Counted from the first letter of the stretch, positions 25,101 to 38,124 are shown. The stretch: 64,000 nucleotides of DNA from Sclerotinia nivalis (GCA_029531795.1 JAPEIS010000001.1:2108001-2172000); one strand, 5' to 3'. Translations and numbers: made by a program. The notes: generated by a model from the sequence alone, not told the origin.

Positions 25101-28100
25101 AGCCGCACAGCCCAGCACTCTGCAACATTGGCTTTGATGATTTCTCTTTTGATATCTTGCGTCTGTGGTACATGGATAACTTGCGGTGGTGCTTATTACC
25201 TGATTTCTATGGCCTTCTCGGCAATGAACCTGTTCGTGGCGACGAGACTGGTTGGTGGTATTGCCTTTTCACTCGTTGTTGGCTTGATCGGCTTGATCGG
25301 CCTTGGTGTCAAAGATGGCATCGTTGCAGGAGTCGTATTTTTCTTGTACTTGATTGCATTGAGCACTTACTTGTCACTGCTGGCAACTCTGGCTAACTTT
25401 TCTTATCCTGGTACCACTTTTCAATCTGGACGCCCAGTAATCCTCACGATTATTCCTTTCTTATTCATCTCCCCAATCACGACAATCTTCGTTCCTGGTT
25501 ACGACATATATATCTACTTATCGGTTTTGTATGTCTTCGTTTTTTTGCTTGCTTTGGGAACTCGACATACCGCATCTAAATGGACCACGTGGCATCAAAA
25601 GATTGAAAATATTAGCGATAAGGCTTTGAAAGAATGGTACATCAAGACACATAAAGGGGGTGATGATCATGCATTCGACGGGATGACCGATCCAGCGGCT
25701 CTAAAGATTTCAAGGACTGCAATGATCGAGGCAATAACAAAAGTACGAAGCGGCTTTCGGCACAAATGCCAAGATCCTACCGTCAAGTCTTTAGCGGAAA
25801 GCTACGATGCAACAATCTTTCTATTGCAATGGTATTCGGGTTACTCAGGAACGCCTCTACCAATGCCATATTCATCAACTTGGAACATGCAAATCAAGGT
25901 TGCCCTTGATACTCTCAAGCAGATGCAAACAGGCCTCAGATTACATAATGCTTTTATACACTGGCGCCAGGCCGGTGATGAGGTGAGTCATGTTTTTCTG
26001 TCTGCTTCTAATCATTGAAATGCCTAAAATAAGCACTAAAACCATACAGGTTGGCTGTTCTCTTCTCTACTTCATCGTAGCGCTTCTTGACAAATGGAAC
26101 TCCCTTCTTGCTGGTGGGCGCCTTTTAGGACTATCGGCCCAAAACACAAGATACCGGATGCCCGTTGGCTTTGCTCTGGCTTATTACCTGATTGGCGCAG
26201 TTCTTCTGGATCTCAATGCTGCAAAGCTTCATACTATGACGGCACAGAGTCAAAACATGTTAATTGGTGATGTATCTTCAATCACAGACGCAGTTAATGC
26301 TGGTGTTAAGGCCCGGAAGCACTTATACTGGAGGATGTTAGCACGATTTTCATTATTTCATGTTTGGAGTTTAGCTGTAGCTTCTAGTCTTCTTTGGGTA
26401 TTTGACAGCACACAGGCCTCGACGCCTCTTTTTGTTGCATATGTCGGGGCATATACAGGTAAGTAAACTACACATAATTCAGAACTTCTGCTAATAAAAC
26501 TTCAAAGGTTTGCTTTTTTTTCAGGTATGTTTGTTCTCGACAAGAGCCATGATCACAATTCACCCGTTCACATCAACTAAACTAGAATTAGTACACAAAG
26601 ATTTTCACGGGCCCTCGAAGTCTCAAACCCCTTTTGATTGCTGCTTGCATTGGCCTCCCTCTCGGACAAATTCTCCGACACTTTCTTCCGCAATTTGAGT
26701 ATTGCGATGTGGTAGCACTTGCAGCAGCTACTTGGACGGCAGCATTTCTCTCTCTTTATTACGCAGGTATCAGATCAAAACCAATCGATACTATGGACTC
26801 AGAAGGTCGTGTTTGGAATAAGATATCACAAGACAGATCATTCCATGAATTTACAAGCCCAGGTCGAGACTTGTTACTATCTCAGGACGAACTTCGCATC
26901 ACTTTCGAAAACTTGAATGCCCTTAGCGACGACGAAAAATATGAAGTCGAACCTATGGCGCATCCAGGTTTGGAGATTAAGTCGATTCTGCATCATGCTA
27001 TTGAAATATTTGAAGAGATCAAAGGAAACTCGGTTGATTCAATCCCAAAGTTCGCTCTGAGCGCATTTCCGGAAGCAAAAATGGTGTTGACGGAGGCCAT
27101 CACAGCATTTGACAGTGGAAAGATCGTGGTCGAATGTGTCTCGATGTCTATGTTCTCTGATGAATTCAAGGACCTGAAAGCAATCAGCTGCGATTCAAAT
27201 GATTTAATAAGAGTCATTGTTGGTTGCGAAGCAATGGATGCAATGGAGCAGCAGTCAAGCATCAGTATTTTCTGTCAGACGTAAGTTCAATTCCTGTTTT
27301 GGCTGTAACAGTTTTAGGCCTGTTTTTCCTGTCATTCTATAATCCAACAACACATGGTCCTAACCTGGAATAGCACCGCGGAGATATTGCTTCATATCAC
27401 AGCCGAAAGTCTCCGGAGCCTTTCACACGAGGATGCTACACTGCTAGAATCTTTACTATCTTCTATTTCACCATCTGGTCTATTGGAGCACACCCTTATA
27501 CCTCAGGGTCTACGGAACTTCTTGAACTTCTCAAAGCCCTCGCGAGCACACGCAGAAAACATTGCAACATATTTTGAGGACGAGATTCTGCGCCACACGG
27601 CAATTGGATGCAATCCAAACATCGATTGGGAAAGTCTACCTACGGAGATTCGAGAACTCATTCTCGATAGATGCACAGGTCAGGTTGACACATTGACAAC
27701 CGATCAGCATAGCTGGTTACGAACGAACAAGCTTCAGGGCTTATCTTTAAATACATTCATGACTCGTCGCAATTTCGGTGCCTTTGTTGCCATTGAAAAG
27801 AGGAGATACACATTAGAATTCGCCAAAACAGCCCCAGTAGAGAGGCCTGATAAGTACGAAAAGTCCAATATGATGAATTTATTTGGAAAGGCTCGAACAC
27901 GAAGGGGGCCGTCAAAGTTACTCAAGCGCCAGTTGAAGTCGCCGTTCAGCACAATTTATCATACGATTGGTCACTGTCTTAAGTTATTTGCAATAGCATT
28001 TGTGGCGGAGCCAGAATTACAAAGAGAGCTGGACTATACCATGAAGTCGACCCCGGAGTACATACGACTGAGCGTCATGTTCTTGGTAACAGGCATCTGG

Positions 28101-31100
28101 TCGTATGCTAAAATTCTGCAGGACTTGTTGATGCCAATGTTCTTGCTCCATGGGAGAAAGAATGTAGACATTCTCTGGAAACAAATACGTGGAACGACTG
28201 TATCATTAAAACGGCAGAAGATAGTGATAGAGAGCACTGGAGGATCTTCCACCGCATTTGTTCGAGTTCCGGATACAGCAAGTATTGCCGGGAGCCATCT
28301 CACCAGCAGTGCTGGGGAAGATACTGATGCTGTTCAAGAATCTTTACTAGGTTCTGGCATTTGCGAGCTCCGCCAGTATGTTGGCGTCCTGGATCAAGAG
28401 CCAGCTGACGGAGCTAAGCTTGAGCGCATCAGCATTTATAGCAAGGATCTTCTTCTATTACGCAGGGAAGACTACGTCAATGGTGCGAGGACCAATGTTT
28501 ACGAATATGAGTACGACTCGGAAAGTATTCCAAGACAAAAAATCATGAAAAAACGTCCTCGCTATCCGATTTCGCGGCGTTGCGTTGAAGGGAAGAACGA
28601 ATTTGAGCAAGTGTCTTTTAACAATCAGGGTCTTGTCCAAAGTGGATCTTATATTCTCGATGGGAATCTGGTGCGCTTCAATTGCCATTATAGACAAAAC
28701 AGCAATTATGATGATGAGTTGTTGAGAGCAGAGTTCGTTTTGCCACATATGTTCTGCATGGTTTCATGGGCAGCGCCTCCTGCAAAACATCAAGACAAAT
28801 TGGACACATGGATACCCCATTCGCAAGTCCTTGAGGCTACATTTGTCATAGGCCCCGATGTATATGAGGCACAATGGTCCTACGATCATAAATATCATCC
28901 GACCATATTTACGACATTGAATGGCGAACCTGTTGACACACCGGCCCTAATACAATGGGATCATCTCGGAGTCCTCAAAAAGCCTACAAACTTTACATTT
29001 CGTCACGATGATCACATGATCGGCTTCAAATCATTACGTTCACATGCTGTTCCCAGATGGCTAGGTAGGAATACCCATCAGAATCCAGTCTCTACTTCGC
29101 GAGCTAGGTCGAGATTATGGCAAGCATGGAAAAATAATTCTGCTTTTGATGGTGTGATAATGAGATGGCTCGACGAAAGACTTCTTCGACAGGAACCACT
29201 GTTGCGCCCATATTTCCGGAGGCGTGATCACGGCAATCTCAAGTCGGCTGAAGAATATTTGCATGAGAATGCAGATGCAATTATGGCTGTCATCGATCTT
29301 GATAAATCTATTTCGGGATGGGCTCCACTTGCATTTCAAATTGCTGACTTGTACGCATTCGGACAAGGAGGTTCCGCCAACGCTCGCACTAGATCCGCTC
29401 CGGATTTCAAGAGCGACGAACTTCATGTCCTTGCAACAGACTCTGGAACGTGGCCCAATGAAGGAGGCGGAGTGTCTGCATGCCGACGAGACATGGTGAA
29501 CAATCTCAAGGCAGCAAAGTGGTATATGATTGCAGAATCGGCGAATGATTTTGGAGTACCTAAACACCAAACACAGGAGAATGTTCAGACACTTAAAGTC
29601 ATTCCAATCTGGGGACTTGATTTCATGACACCGACCCATGGGATTTTCAGAGATCGGTTGGATTCAGAAGTCGTACATGCTGTTAGAGATGCGACAAAAT
29701 TAGACATCCAGAAGAATTTTGTCCCGATCCTCAAAGCGCTAGTAAAAGGAGCTAGGACAAGTCAATATTCGAAGAGTGACATTCTACAATCAACTCGAGC
29801 TCTTGTAAACCTAAATGCATATTTCTCCCAAGGAAAACACTGGACGGGTGTTTGGAACAGTAGGATCGTTAAAAATGCCTGGCGAAATCTATGGATCTCA
29901 CAAGATCTTGTGAGTCCAACGCCTTCCGAGGGTTGGTTTCAGACTGAAATACCCACGATAGCGCAACTTGACGCCGCGCTTGATCTTTGGTTTCGTTACT
30001 TATTCATATTCTCCCTTCCCATGCCTGAGAAAATTCCGGCAATCTTCCAAGCTTCACATCATTCGGTAAGTGCTTCCTATGGGATTGTTTGCAAGATTAC
30101 TAGGGGAAGCACATTACAAATTTGGGACCACGCTATTAGCTGGCGTGAGACAAATCTCTACCTCTCCTCAGATCTCTGTTCTCTTCCACCATTTGTTCGA
30201 AATTCGTTGCTCGGACTTATGAAGCTCACGAGTCAATTGACACTTCACCATGCGGATGTTATTCTACCTTGCGCCGACTTCTTCAATCCTGGATGGGAAG
30301 TAGAAATAGGATCACACCAAGGCAAACTAGAAAACCGAAATATTTTCAAACGCAAAATCGATCCTGTCGTTAATGGTATCCCTCCTGCGGATATCTCGAA
30401 ATTCAGTCCAATCAAGGAGACGACTTCGCCATTGCCAACAGTCACAATGCTTTCTCATGTTTGGTATGCGAAAGACATCAAGACAGCTATTCTAGCTGCT
30501 GATATCATTGTCAATGTGTGGGGATTCAAAGACTATCGCCTCGATATTTACGGCGCAATCGATAAAGCACCACAATACTCAACAGATTGTTTCGAGATAT
30601 TAGCATCCAAATCACTTCCTGGGTATGTCAATTTGTGTGGAACTGCAAGTCCAACTGAAGTGCTCAAGAAGACTTGGGTCTTCCTCAATTCCTCCATCTC
30701 CGAAGGGCTTCCTTTGGCACTCGGGGAAGCTGCACTGACTGGCGCGCCTGTCGTGTGTACAGATGTTGGAGCTTCGCTTCGAGTACTCACAGATTTTGAT
30801 ACTGGTGACTGTTTCAGCGCGGTGGTAGCTCCCAATGATGCGCAAAGTCTTGCAAGAGCACAAATCAACATGCTTGCCCTTTTAGACGAATGGGCTCCTT
30901 ACGCAAATGACCCTCAAGGATACAAACCTCCCTCTATCATCGATAAGCCTACTCCTGAAGAGGTCGGAATAATCACGAAACGAATGTATGAGAAGAAAAG
31001 CGAACTCCGAGCCCTCGGAATGCGAAGTCGAGAAATTGTTCAGAAATCATTTGGAGGTAATAGATATCTCAGAGAGCACGAGCAAATGCTCTGGATTGGA

Positions 31101-31649
31101 AAATCTCGTTACGACTTGAAATACCCATCGAAAAAGCCGAGGCCGACATTAAGACCTGCAATGCCATCGCTCCCGGTGGCAAGTCATATGTGGGGTCAAG
31201 CATCTGTGCCCTCTGCACTACAAACTCGACCTCTACGACCGTCCATCTTCCGAGGATCCAGTATGTTGGCACGTTCCATGCAGGCCTCGACGGTAGTACC
31301 ATCTCCCGGCGTCGAAAGACCTATATCTATCATGGGCTACGGCAGTGGTATCAAAGGTATTCAAAACATTAGCGATTACTTCACCGGTTATCGAACAGGC
31401 GACAGCAACATCTCCACTCCTGATGTCCATTTCCTCACACCTCCCGGCATTCACTCACCTGGTACCAACTCCATCAGGAGCCAGTCACCGATGAGGAGGG
31501 GGCCATCTACACGACTTACAATGCTCTCTAGAGGCAGCACTAGTTATGATACTAGATCTGAGAGCTCATCATTGATGGTACCATCTAAACGCTTACCCGG
31601 AGAAGATTCGTTTCTCCGCGATCTAGACACGGCTCTTGAGCGCGTGTAG
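22107..31649 (+). CDS. gtb3: Giant multi-membrane GT4 glycosyltransferase (Gtb3-like), GAG polymerase/exporter candidate
   Basis: Eight exons close in frame: 22107-22172, 22222-22311, 22405-23310, 23421-25982, 26050-26458, 26508-26524, 26592-27280 and 27374-31649, giving about 3,004 residues. Layout: one N-terminal membrane helix (residues 23-45); a TIM-barrel-like extracytoplasmic domain (about 52-360, KKPENFGVYLGAFNHTPT...DLLVVDAF); a soluble region; a cluster of hydrophobic helices at about 880-1070; more helices at about 1210-1410; a long cytosolic region; and a GT4 catalytic domain at about 2530-2730. The GT4 domain shows HHADVILPC, DYRLDIYG and the E-x7-E motif SEGLPLALGE (about 2688). 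The last 200 residues are Ser/Pro/Arg-rich and probably disordered. Gtb3 of Aspergillus is the predicted GAG synthase; its size and layout agree. A UDP-Gal/UDP-GalNAc substrate is inference. Confidence 0.9.
26508..26524 (+). other. gtb3: 17-nt microexon of gtb3 that doubles as an acceptor-like sequence
   Basis: The exon GTTTGCTTTTTTTTCAG encodes the end of a membrane helix (LLFFQ). It is needed to link exon 5 (ending ACA G) to TAC ACA AAG at 26592 in frame. Its own 3' end, a T run plus CAG followed by GTATGT, looks like an acceptor joined to a donor. Confidence 0.7.
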
Positions 31650-32683
31650 GTTTCTTTTGCCATCATTTACCAAGATACTTGGTATCTTACTCACATAACT
31701 ATCATTGCATTTTCACACAGATTTCAATCAAAAGTTTCATGTCATTTAAATTCACAATTTACGGAGCATTTTTTTGGTTATGGGTATATTTCTTCTTTTT
31801 AGTATCAATCTCTCACATCATTTGGTCGAGTGTGTTTATATCTATTGTAATCATGTTTATTTATATTGTTTTATGTTGATTACCATGCGCAAAGAGTTCA
31901 TACAGGGGAATAAACGGATATTTCTGGCATTAAATAGCATTCTAGAGATCTTGTTAATACATAATCAATTTTTTTTACCATAGCAACCTGCAAGCTCGAG
32001 AAATGCTGGTGATTGTATGCCGAATATTCGATGTCGCAGCCATAGGAGGCGATCTGTTTATCTTTTGGGGAATTATGCAAATGTTTGATGGGTGCAGTAT
32101 TGTGCCATCAAGACTGCTCATGTCGAACTTGACGCTAGCCAATAATTCAAATTCTCTGGGTGATGAGAGGATAACCTTCTCCTCGCATATTATATGATGC
32201 GTCCACTGGATGCGCCCATAGACGGGTGGATCTAATTAACTTCAATCCAATTTTCTAGATCATTCGTGCAAAGCAGAACTTTGGAAGCAGTTTCATCGGT
32301 GGAATTAGCTGGACTACCGAATGTGACTGACAATCCCAAGTTGATAACGATTGCTTAAAAGAAAGTAATCCGATACTGTGAAGTACATGATTCGGGAGCT
32401 TGGAGATATGGTAAATGTAAATATTGACGGAGTCTCCAAGAAAGTTGTAATATTAATCATTTTTTGAGGTAAGTGTCGCTATTCGCAAGCCGCAAACAAT
32501 CCTAACAACTAAGTTGATAAACGCTGTCTGTAGCTGGGGCATCTGATGCACTTACATTGCATCTCGATGGTGCTGAAGTCTTTTGCGAACACTAGCTTGG
32601 AATTGTCGAGGAAAACAAACCGACTACGAAGCTCCAATTGCAGTTCTTTTTTGCGATACATATCAAGTATTTTGAGATGGATA
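31650..32683. other. Spacer downstream of gtb3
   Basis: AT-rich, contains the gtb3 3' UTR. No supported gene. Fragments near 32240-32345 may be further decayed parts of the relic that follows. Confidence 0.35.
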
Positions 32684-33577
32684 TTCCCCGATCCCCGGTG
32701 CACTAATAGAGTTATCTCAGCTTATGTTAAGAAAGCAGCGAGAGGGAGATGCGACTGCTTCTGCGGTAATTGAAATTGTTATTCGGTTCATTAATCTTTA
32801 TGTATCGGTTAGGACGCAAGGACATATGGATCCAGAGAAAATTGTTTCGGAAGTAGTTTTCCTGGATGCCGAACTGGAGCGATGGGAAGCAGATCTCCCT
32901 CCTGACTGTTTTTATTCTGTCTTGGACAAAGACCTGCGACATGAGAGCTTTTTCAACGGAAAGTTTCATGAATATCATGATATCTGGATTTCGCGAATGT
33001 TAAATCATTATCGATGGGTAAGAATATTGTTGAATGAACTTGAACTTCTGCTCGAGCATTACCAGAATACAACACTTCCCATCTGAACATCTAGCTCAAA
33101 AGATGAAATCGCTCAAAATAATCACCAAGGTGGCAATAGATATCTGCACCGGCATTTCTAGTTATTTCGGCCATACCACAGTTGTGGAACGTCTAACGCT
33201 GTTACCTCGAATGAGCGGTATGCCAGTTTTTCTGATGATTTGGCCATTTATCAATTGCCGGTTGAGGAATTGGTGTATCTGAATACTTGTGCAACTGGGT
33301 GATCAGCCGACTGGATATTATCAACAATCACTTAGACGTCCTTCCCGCCCAAACAATGGCAGAGCGGACCAAGATACGCCGACAGAGGTGGATTCGTGCA
33401 GATATGGAAATATCACGCACAACATGCAATGATACCTTACTTCGCTTGATCCTTGAAATTGGTTGTGAGATGCGGATGGACCTATTGGACCGAGTAAAGA
33501 TGATCATGACAGCTTGGGGAAGAGGTCCGGGATGTGTGGAATCCATCCTAGACCTCAAATACCTATTGAAACCCTAG
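32684..33577 (+). pseudogene. Relic of a fungal-specific transcription factor C-terminal domain
   Basis: Fragments in different frames resemble the C-terminal regulatory region of Zn2Cys6 regulators (Fungal_trans_2 / DUF3468 type). They are GALIELSQLMLRKQRE...DAELERWEADLPPD...HEYHDIWISRMLNHYRWVRILLNE at about 32700-33060, then SGMPVFLMIWPF near 33220, and NWVISRLDIINNH near 33300. Stops and frame shifts separate the pieces: a stop immediately precedes the first fragment, and the middle part needs a frame change that is not explained by a clean intron. No zinc-cluster motif is found upstream. I read this as a pseudogene; a badly predicted multi-exon gene is the alternative. Confidence 0.45.
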
Positions 33578-34960
33578 AAAGAGCTACATGAAGACTCACG
33601 CGGGATAAAATCTGCAAGATAGACGAATAAGATGGTTGTGAATTGTTTGTTGATCGACTAAGATCTTCAAAGTAGGGATGGGACATGGAGTAGAATATGG
33701 AATCCACACGTGATGTTATAAGGTAAAAGGTAAATAGGTTACGCGATAGGTATTGATTCGCTCGGCATTGTTTTCTTTAGTACCGGGATCAGAAGTATTG
33801 GGGCTTGATGAAGGGATGAAGGGGGCGGGGTAAACCCGATCTGACTCGTTTGTTCACCTCCTCTCTAATAAGGTCCGTGACCTTCTCCACAACATTTCGT
33901 GCATACCAAGTACCGCAAAAGAAATCTCCGTTCTCTAAAGCATCATTAATACTTTTAAAAACACGTCGTGAAATCCAAAATGAATGCCGTTTGTACCGTT
34001 CTGATACCTCAATGCGCACGCATTACCTTGCTCAATGGGATCAACAATGACTCTTATCACTAATATTTACGACGTTACTTCATCCGGTCCTCGTTGATAC
34101 TTCAGAGACATGCATCTACATGCTAGGCTTATATACTTGACCTAACACGTATAAGGAAGCTCATATAGCCGGCGCATATGATCAACACTGCTCTAGAACA
34201 ACCATCGTCATACTATCAACTTCTCCCCGCACTAAATGCGCTTATCCGAGAATCAAATGCCAATGGAGGCTTTCGGCATGACTTAACGTGGTGCATGTGC
34301 GTGTCCGATCACGCAGAACACCCCGAAAACAAAACGTTAGGAGGAACAACCAATGCACATATTCAATATATACAAGCTTTTCCTGGCCGGTGACAGGATC
34401 ATCGGAAGTTAAACTTTTCGTGTTCAGTAGTCCGAGTGTTCCTGCATATTCATTCTCATGTGAACCATTAGGTTCAGGGAGCTACAAGTTTTGTGCTCCT
34501 ATGTTATGCGATCTGCTATTTTTAAGAGAATGATGAATTCCCTTAATATCTCTGTTTTTTTTCCCCATCTAGATCCTTCTAGTCTTTCTTCTTAGACTCA
34601 GTTCTCCTCGAGACACTTGAGTAGCAGCTCCTTGGATTCACCATCCAGTTTACCCCTCTTTGCCTCAGCCGGGGGAAATTCATAGTGATTCACCTACTTT
34701 CTTTTAGATTGGCGGTACAGGTAATCTGACTTTGCCCGAGCCGAATCTTCCTTCCACCTACCCCTTCCCACCCTGTACTTGCACAGAAGACGACCGACAA
34801 CTACAAGTCTCTTCAAAAATAAAGCGACCCGTTCCTTCACCTCATATCTCTTGCAAGTATCGTATCGTAAGTTTGCAACCAAGAGCGAATGGCAAGAGAA
34901 AATGCTAATATCAGACAGGTTCGTGATACCCCATAGAAAGTTCTTGGGTTTAATATCACA
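33578..34960. other. Spacer upstream of the GH47 gene
   Basis: About 1.4 kb without a supportable gene. A CT-rich stretch near 34560-34900 is typical of a fungal promoter / 5' UTR of the downstream secreted-enzyme gene. Confidence 0.35.
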
Positions 34961-37117
34961 ATGCGTTCCCTTTTCACAAGCGCGCCTGCGTTGGCATGTC
35001 TGTGTTTAACCACGTTAGCTGTACCTCACAATCCCCAGCTTGATAGAAGACAATCTTATGGCAACCCAGCAAGCACTGCCGCAGATCGACAAGCTGCCGT
35101 GAAAGAGGCATTCACATTTGCTTGGGATGGATACCATAAATACGCATTCCCTCATGATGAACTTCATCCAATTGCGAATAGTTATTCGGATTCAAGGTAT
35201 GCTGACCGGATCATATCTCGTGATCTCTGAGCTGACTTACAAAAGAAATGGATGGGGTGCCTCCGCTATTGATGCATTCAGCACGGCAATTGTGATGGAA
35301 ATTCCAGAAATTGTGGATACAATTCTAGACTGGATCCCAACTATCAATTTCGACAAAACTACTTCTCAAGTTTCGTTGTTTGAGACTACAATTAGATATG
35401 TTGGTGGTTTACTTGCAGGTAAGCTTTTTTTCGTCTATTGATAATTGTCATATACCTTACATATTTTCAGGTTACGATCTCCTCAAAGGTCCTCTTTCCA
35501 ACCTCAACTCAAACGATACGGCCGTCGATGAAGTTCTCAAACAGGCAGCACGCCTAGCTGATAACCTTGCGTTTGCATTTGATACACCAACAGGAGTGCC
35601 ATCTAACAATATTTATCTCAATCCCCCGCGCACTGATGGCTCTACCACAAATGGAATAGCCACAATCGGCACACTAGTTCTCGAATGGACTCATTTGTCT
35701 GATTTGACCAGTAACAAGACCTATGGTGAACTTTCCCAAAAGGGTGAATCGTACTTGTTGAACCCCAAGCCCGCATACAACTCGCCATGGCCTGGTAAGC
35801 ATTCCCCTGTTCTTCTTCCATTCTCACTCTCCAGCCAAAGCTCCTGTTTCATGTTTCATCTGTTCTATGTATTTCTTTCGGCTTTTAATGCAACTTTGGT
35901 TTCTCGTTCCTCCACTCAAATCCTTCACTGGTAAGGCAATCACTGACTCACCTATGCCGTAGGTTTGCTCGGTACAAACGTGAATATCAACACAGGACTT
36001 TTCGAAGACGCAAGCGGAGGCTGGGTAGGTGGTGATGACAGTTTCTACGAATATCTCATCAAGATGTACGTGTATGACTCAACTCGATTCAGCAAATACA
36101 AAGATCGGTGGATCGCAGCTGCAGATTCATCCATCAAACATTTGGCTAGCCACCCTTCATCTCGTCCGGATTTGACCTTTATGGCTGCTTATCAAAACAA
36201 AACACGTGTTTTTGTTTCCGAGCATCGTAAGTACATTTTTTACCAGTTAACTTAGTTAAGATCATGGCAAATGTTCGTGCATGGGGTTAGTAGAAGACCT
36301 TGGAGGCATTAGGTCGCTGCATTTTGGGTTTTTGTGCACGAACATTTGCCATCTTTAGCACTATATGCTCAAAGTACTAATCAAAAACACAGTTGCTTGT
36401 TTCGACGGAGGCAATTTCCTCCTGGCAGGTCTCGTGCTCAAAGAGCAAAAGTACATAGATTTCGGACTTGCGCTCGTCGCCGGCTGCGAAGACACATACA
36501 ACAGCACACTCACGGGCATCGGACCCGAAGTCTTCCGATGGGTAGAAAGCAATACTCCTACCAATTCTACCACCAATCCTCCTCCATCTGTCGACCAACA
36601 GGCGTTCTATGAAAAAGCCGGTTTCTACATCACCAACTCGGATTATATCTTGAGACCCGAAGTCCTCGAATCTTTTTACTATGCTTATCGCGTCACTGGA
36701 GATCAGAAGTATCGTGACTGGAGTTGGAATGGATTTGTGGCTATTAATGCGACAGCTAGGTATGTGTTCATCTAGCTATATTCTTTCGCGAAAGTGTGGA
36801 CACTGACTTTGCAAACGATAGAACTGGTAGTGGATTCGCTGAACTCGAAGACGTCAATGCGCCTAATGGAGGTGGCTTTAATGATTTCCAAGATAGCTTC
36901 TTGTTTGCTGAAGTTATGAAATATGCATATTTGATACATGGAGATGTAAGCTTTTCCCTTATCCCTCCCCTTCCTCTTCTTTCCATCGCCTACACAAACT
37001 TACTTACTCACACCCAACGCACAGGACGAGGAATATCAAGTTGGAGGCGGCGGTGTAAATAAATGGGTATTCAACACCGAAGCGCATCCCCTCAAGGTCG
37101 CAGGACCACCTATTTAA
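34961..37117 (+). CDS. Secreted class I alpha-1,2-mannosidase (GH47)
   Basis: Seven exons close in frame (34961-35196, 35246-35418, 35471-35794, 35963-36226, 36393-36759, 36822-36945, 37025-37117), giving about 526 residues. It has a signal peptide ([20 protein letters not shown]) and then a full GH47 (alpha/alpha)7 domain. Recognisable blocks are [117 protein letters not shown] and the C-terminal [10 protein letters not shown], whose Thr binds the catalytic calcium in this family. The enzyme trims alpha-1,2-linked mannose from N-glycans; the signal peptide without an ER-retention tail or anchor suggests secretion. Introns 3 (168 nt) and 4 (166 nt) are longer than usual here, and intron 4 holds a perfect 18-bp inverted repeat. 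Confidence 0.92.
36264..36352. repeat. Perfect 18-bp inverted repeat inside a GH47 intron
   Basis: The arms at 36264-36281 (ATGGCAAATGTTCGTGCA) and 36335-36352 are exact reverse complements, separated by a 53-nt loop, within the intron 36227-36392. They can form a hairpin in the pre-mRNA or be terminal repeats of a very small element. Confidence 0.9.
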
Positions 37118-38124
37118 TCACTCTAAAATTGAAGATTGCATTCGGATTCGGGTTTCGGGTTGGGGGTTTTCAAATGGTTCTACTTCTTTAGGTGATGAGT
37201 TCTATGTAGGTTGGGCTGCCAGCCTAGCTCCTTGTTTAAGGACTCTTACTTTGTACTGATTGCTTAAAACCATGCCACTTTTCACATTTAGCTTAGTTCA
37301 CTAGCTGAATGTATTTTTTTCACTGAGTTATTAGTTCCTGATTTCTTGTGATGGTATAAAGGATATCATTTGTATCAAGAGTTTCTTCTTTGTTTTTTTT
37401 TTTGGTTTTTTTTTTTAATTCTCTTGGGTGAGATTCTTTCAGTTCTTTGGTATTCATATTACATTGCATATATACAAGTATAAAACATACAGCATATATA
37501 TATACATATACTTTACAATGAGAATCATATCATAAAATCCAATACATCATTACAAATCTACTACTACTACTACACCTTTCAAGTTTCAACATAAGATACT
37601 TCACCAGTTCATCCCAGTTCATCTAACCAACTACAAAATTTCAGACGAGAGAGATAACTCTTATATTAGACAAACACAATCAATCATAATTTCATTTCAG
37701 TATTCATTTGATGTACAGAAATCACTATCCTGTTTATTTTTGATGAAAAAGAACGGTAGAGGTCTTTGTTAAAGAAAGTAGAATCAAACTTTTGTAAACT
37801 TTTGTAAATCATGCGTCGGAGTTCAAAATTCAAAATTCAAATTCTCATCTCCGTGATTAATATTGAGGAGTAATTATTCAATATTTAGGAATGGAATTCT
37901 AGATGTATAATGCTTCAAAGGAGGTGGTGTTAAGGTAGGGGCTCAGGGGCTCAGGGGCTCAGCGGCTTTCAGATGATAAGGAATTGCTTGAGAATTACTA
38001 GGTACTCTATTCATGCGATCAAAGATGCGAGGTTAAAGAAGTATATTGATTGTATAACTTTCCATCTATCCCTTTTTAACATCCAACTACAAAACAAAGT
38101 AATATTTTACTTTCTCGCCTCATC
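37118..38124. other. Convergent spacer with simple repeats
   Basis: Contains the 3' UTRs of the GH47 and BPL1 genes. Visible low-complexity items are T runs at about 37388-37416, a TA-rich stretch near 37496-37512, a CTA triplet run at about 37558-37573, and three copies of the octamer GGGGCTCA at 37938-37961. No gene is seen. Confidence 0.5.
37938..37961. repeat. 3 x 8-bp tandem repeat
   Basis: Three exact copies of GGGGCTCA, followed by a degenerate partial copy, in the spacer 3' of BPL1. Confidence 0.85.

Noticed and set aside
37388..37416. T runs as possible retroelement tail
   Set aside because: No element body or target-site duplication nearby; simple low-complexity 3' flanking DNA.
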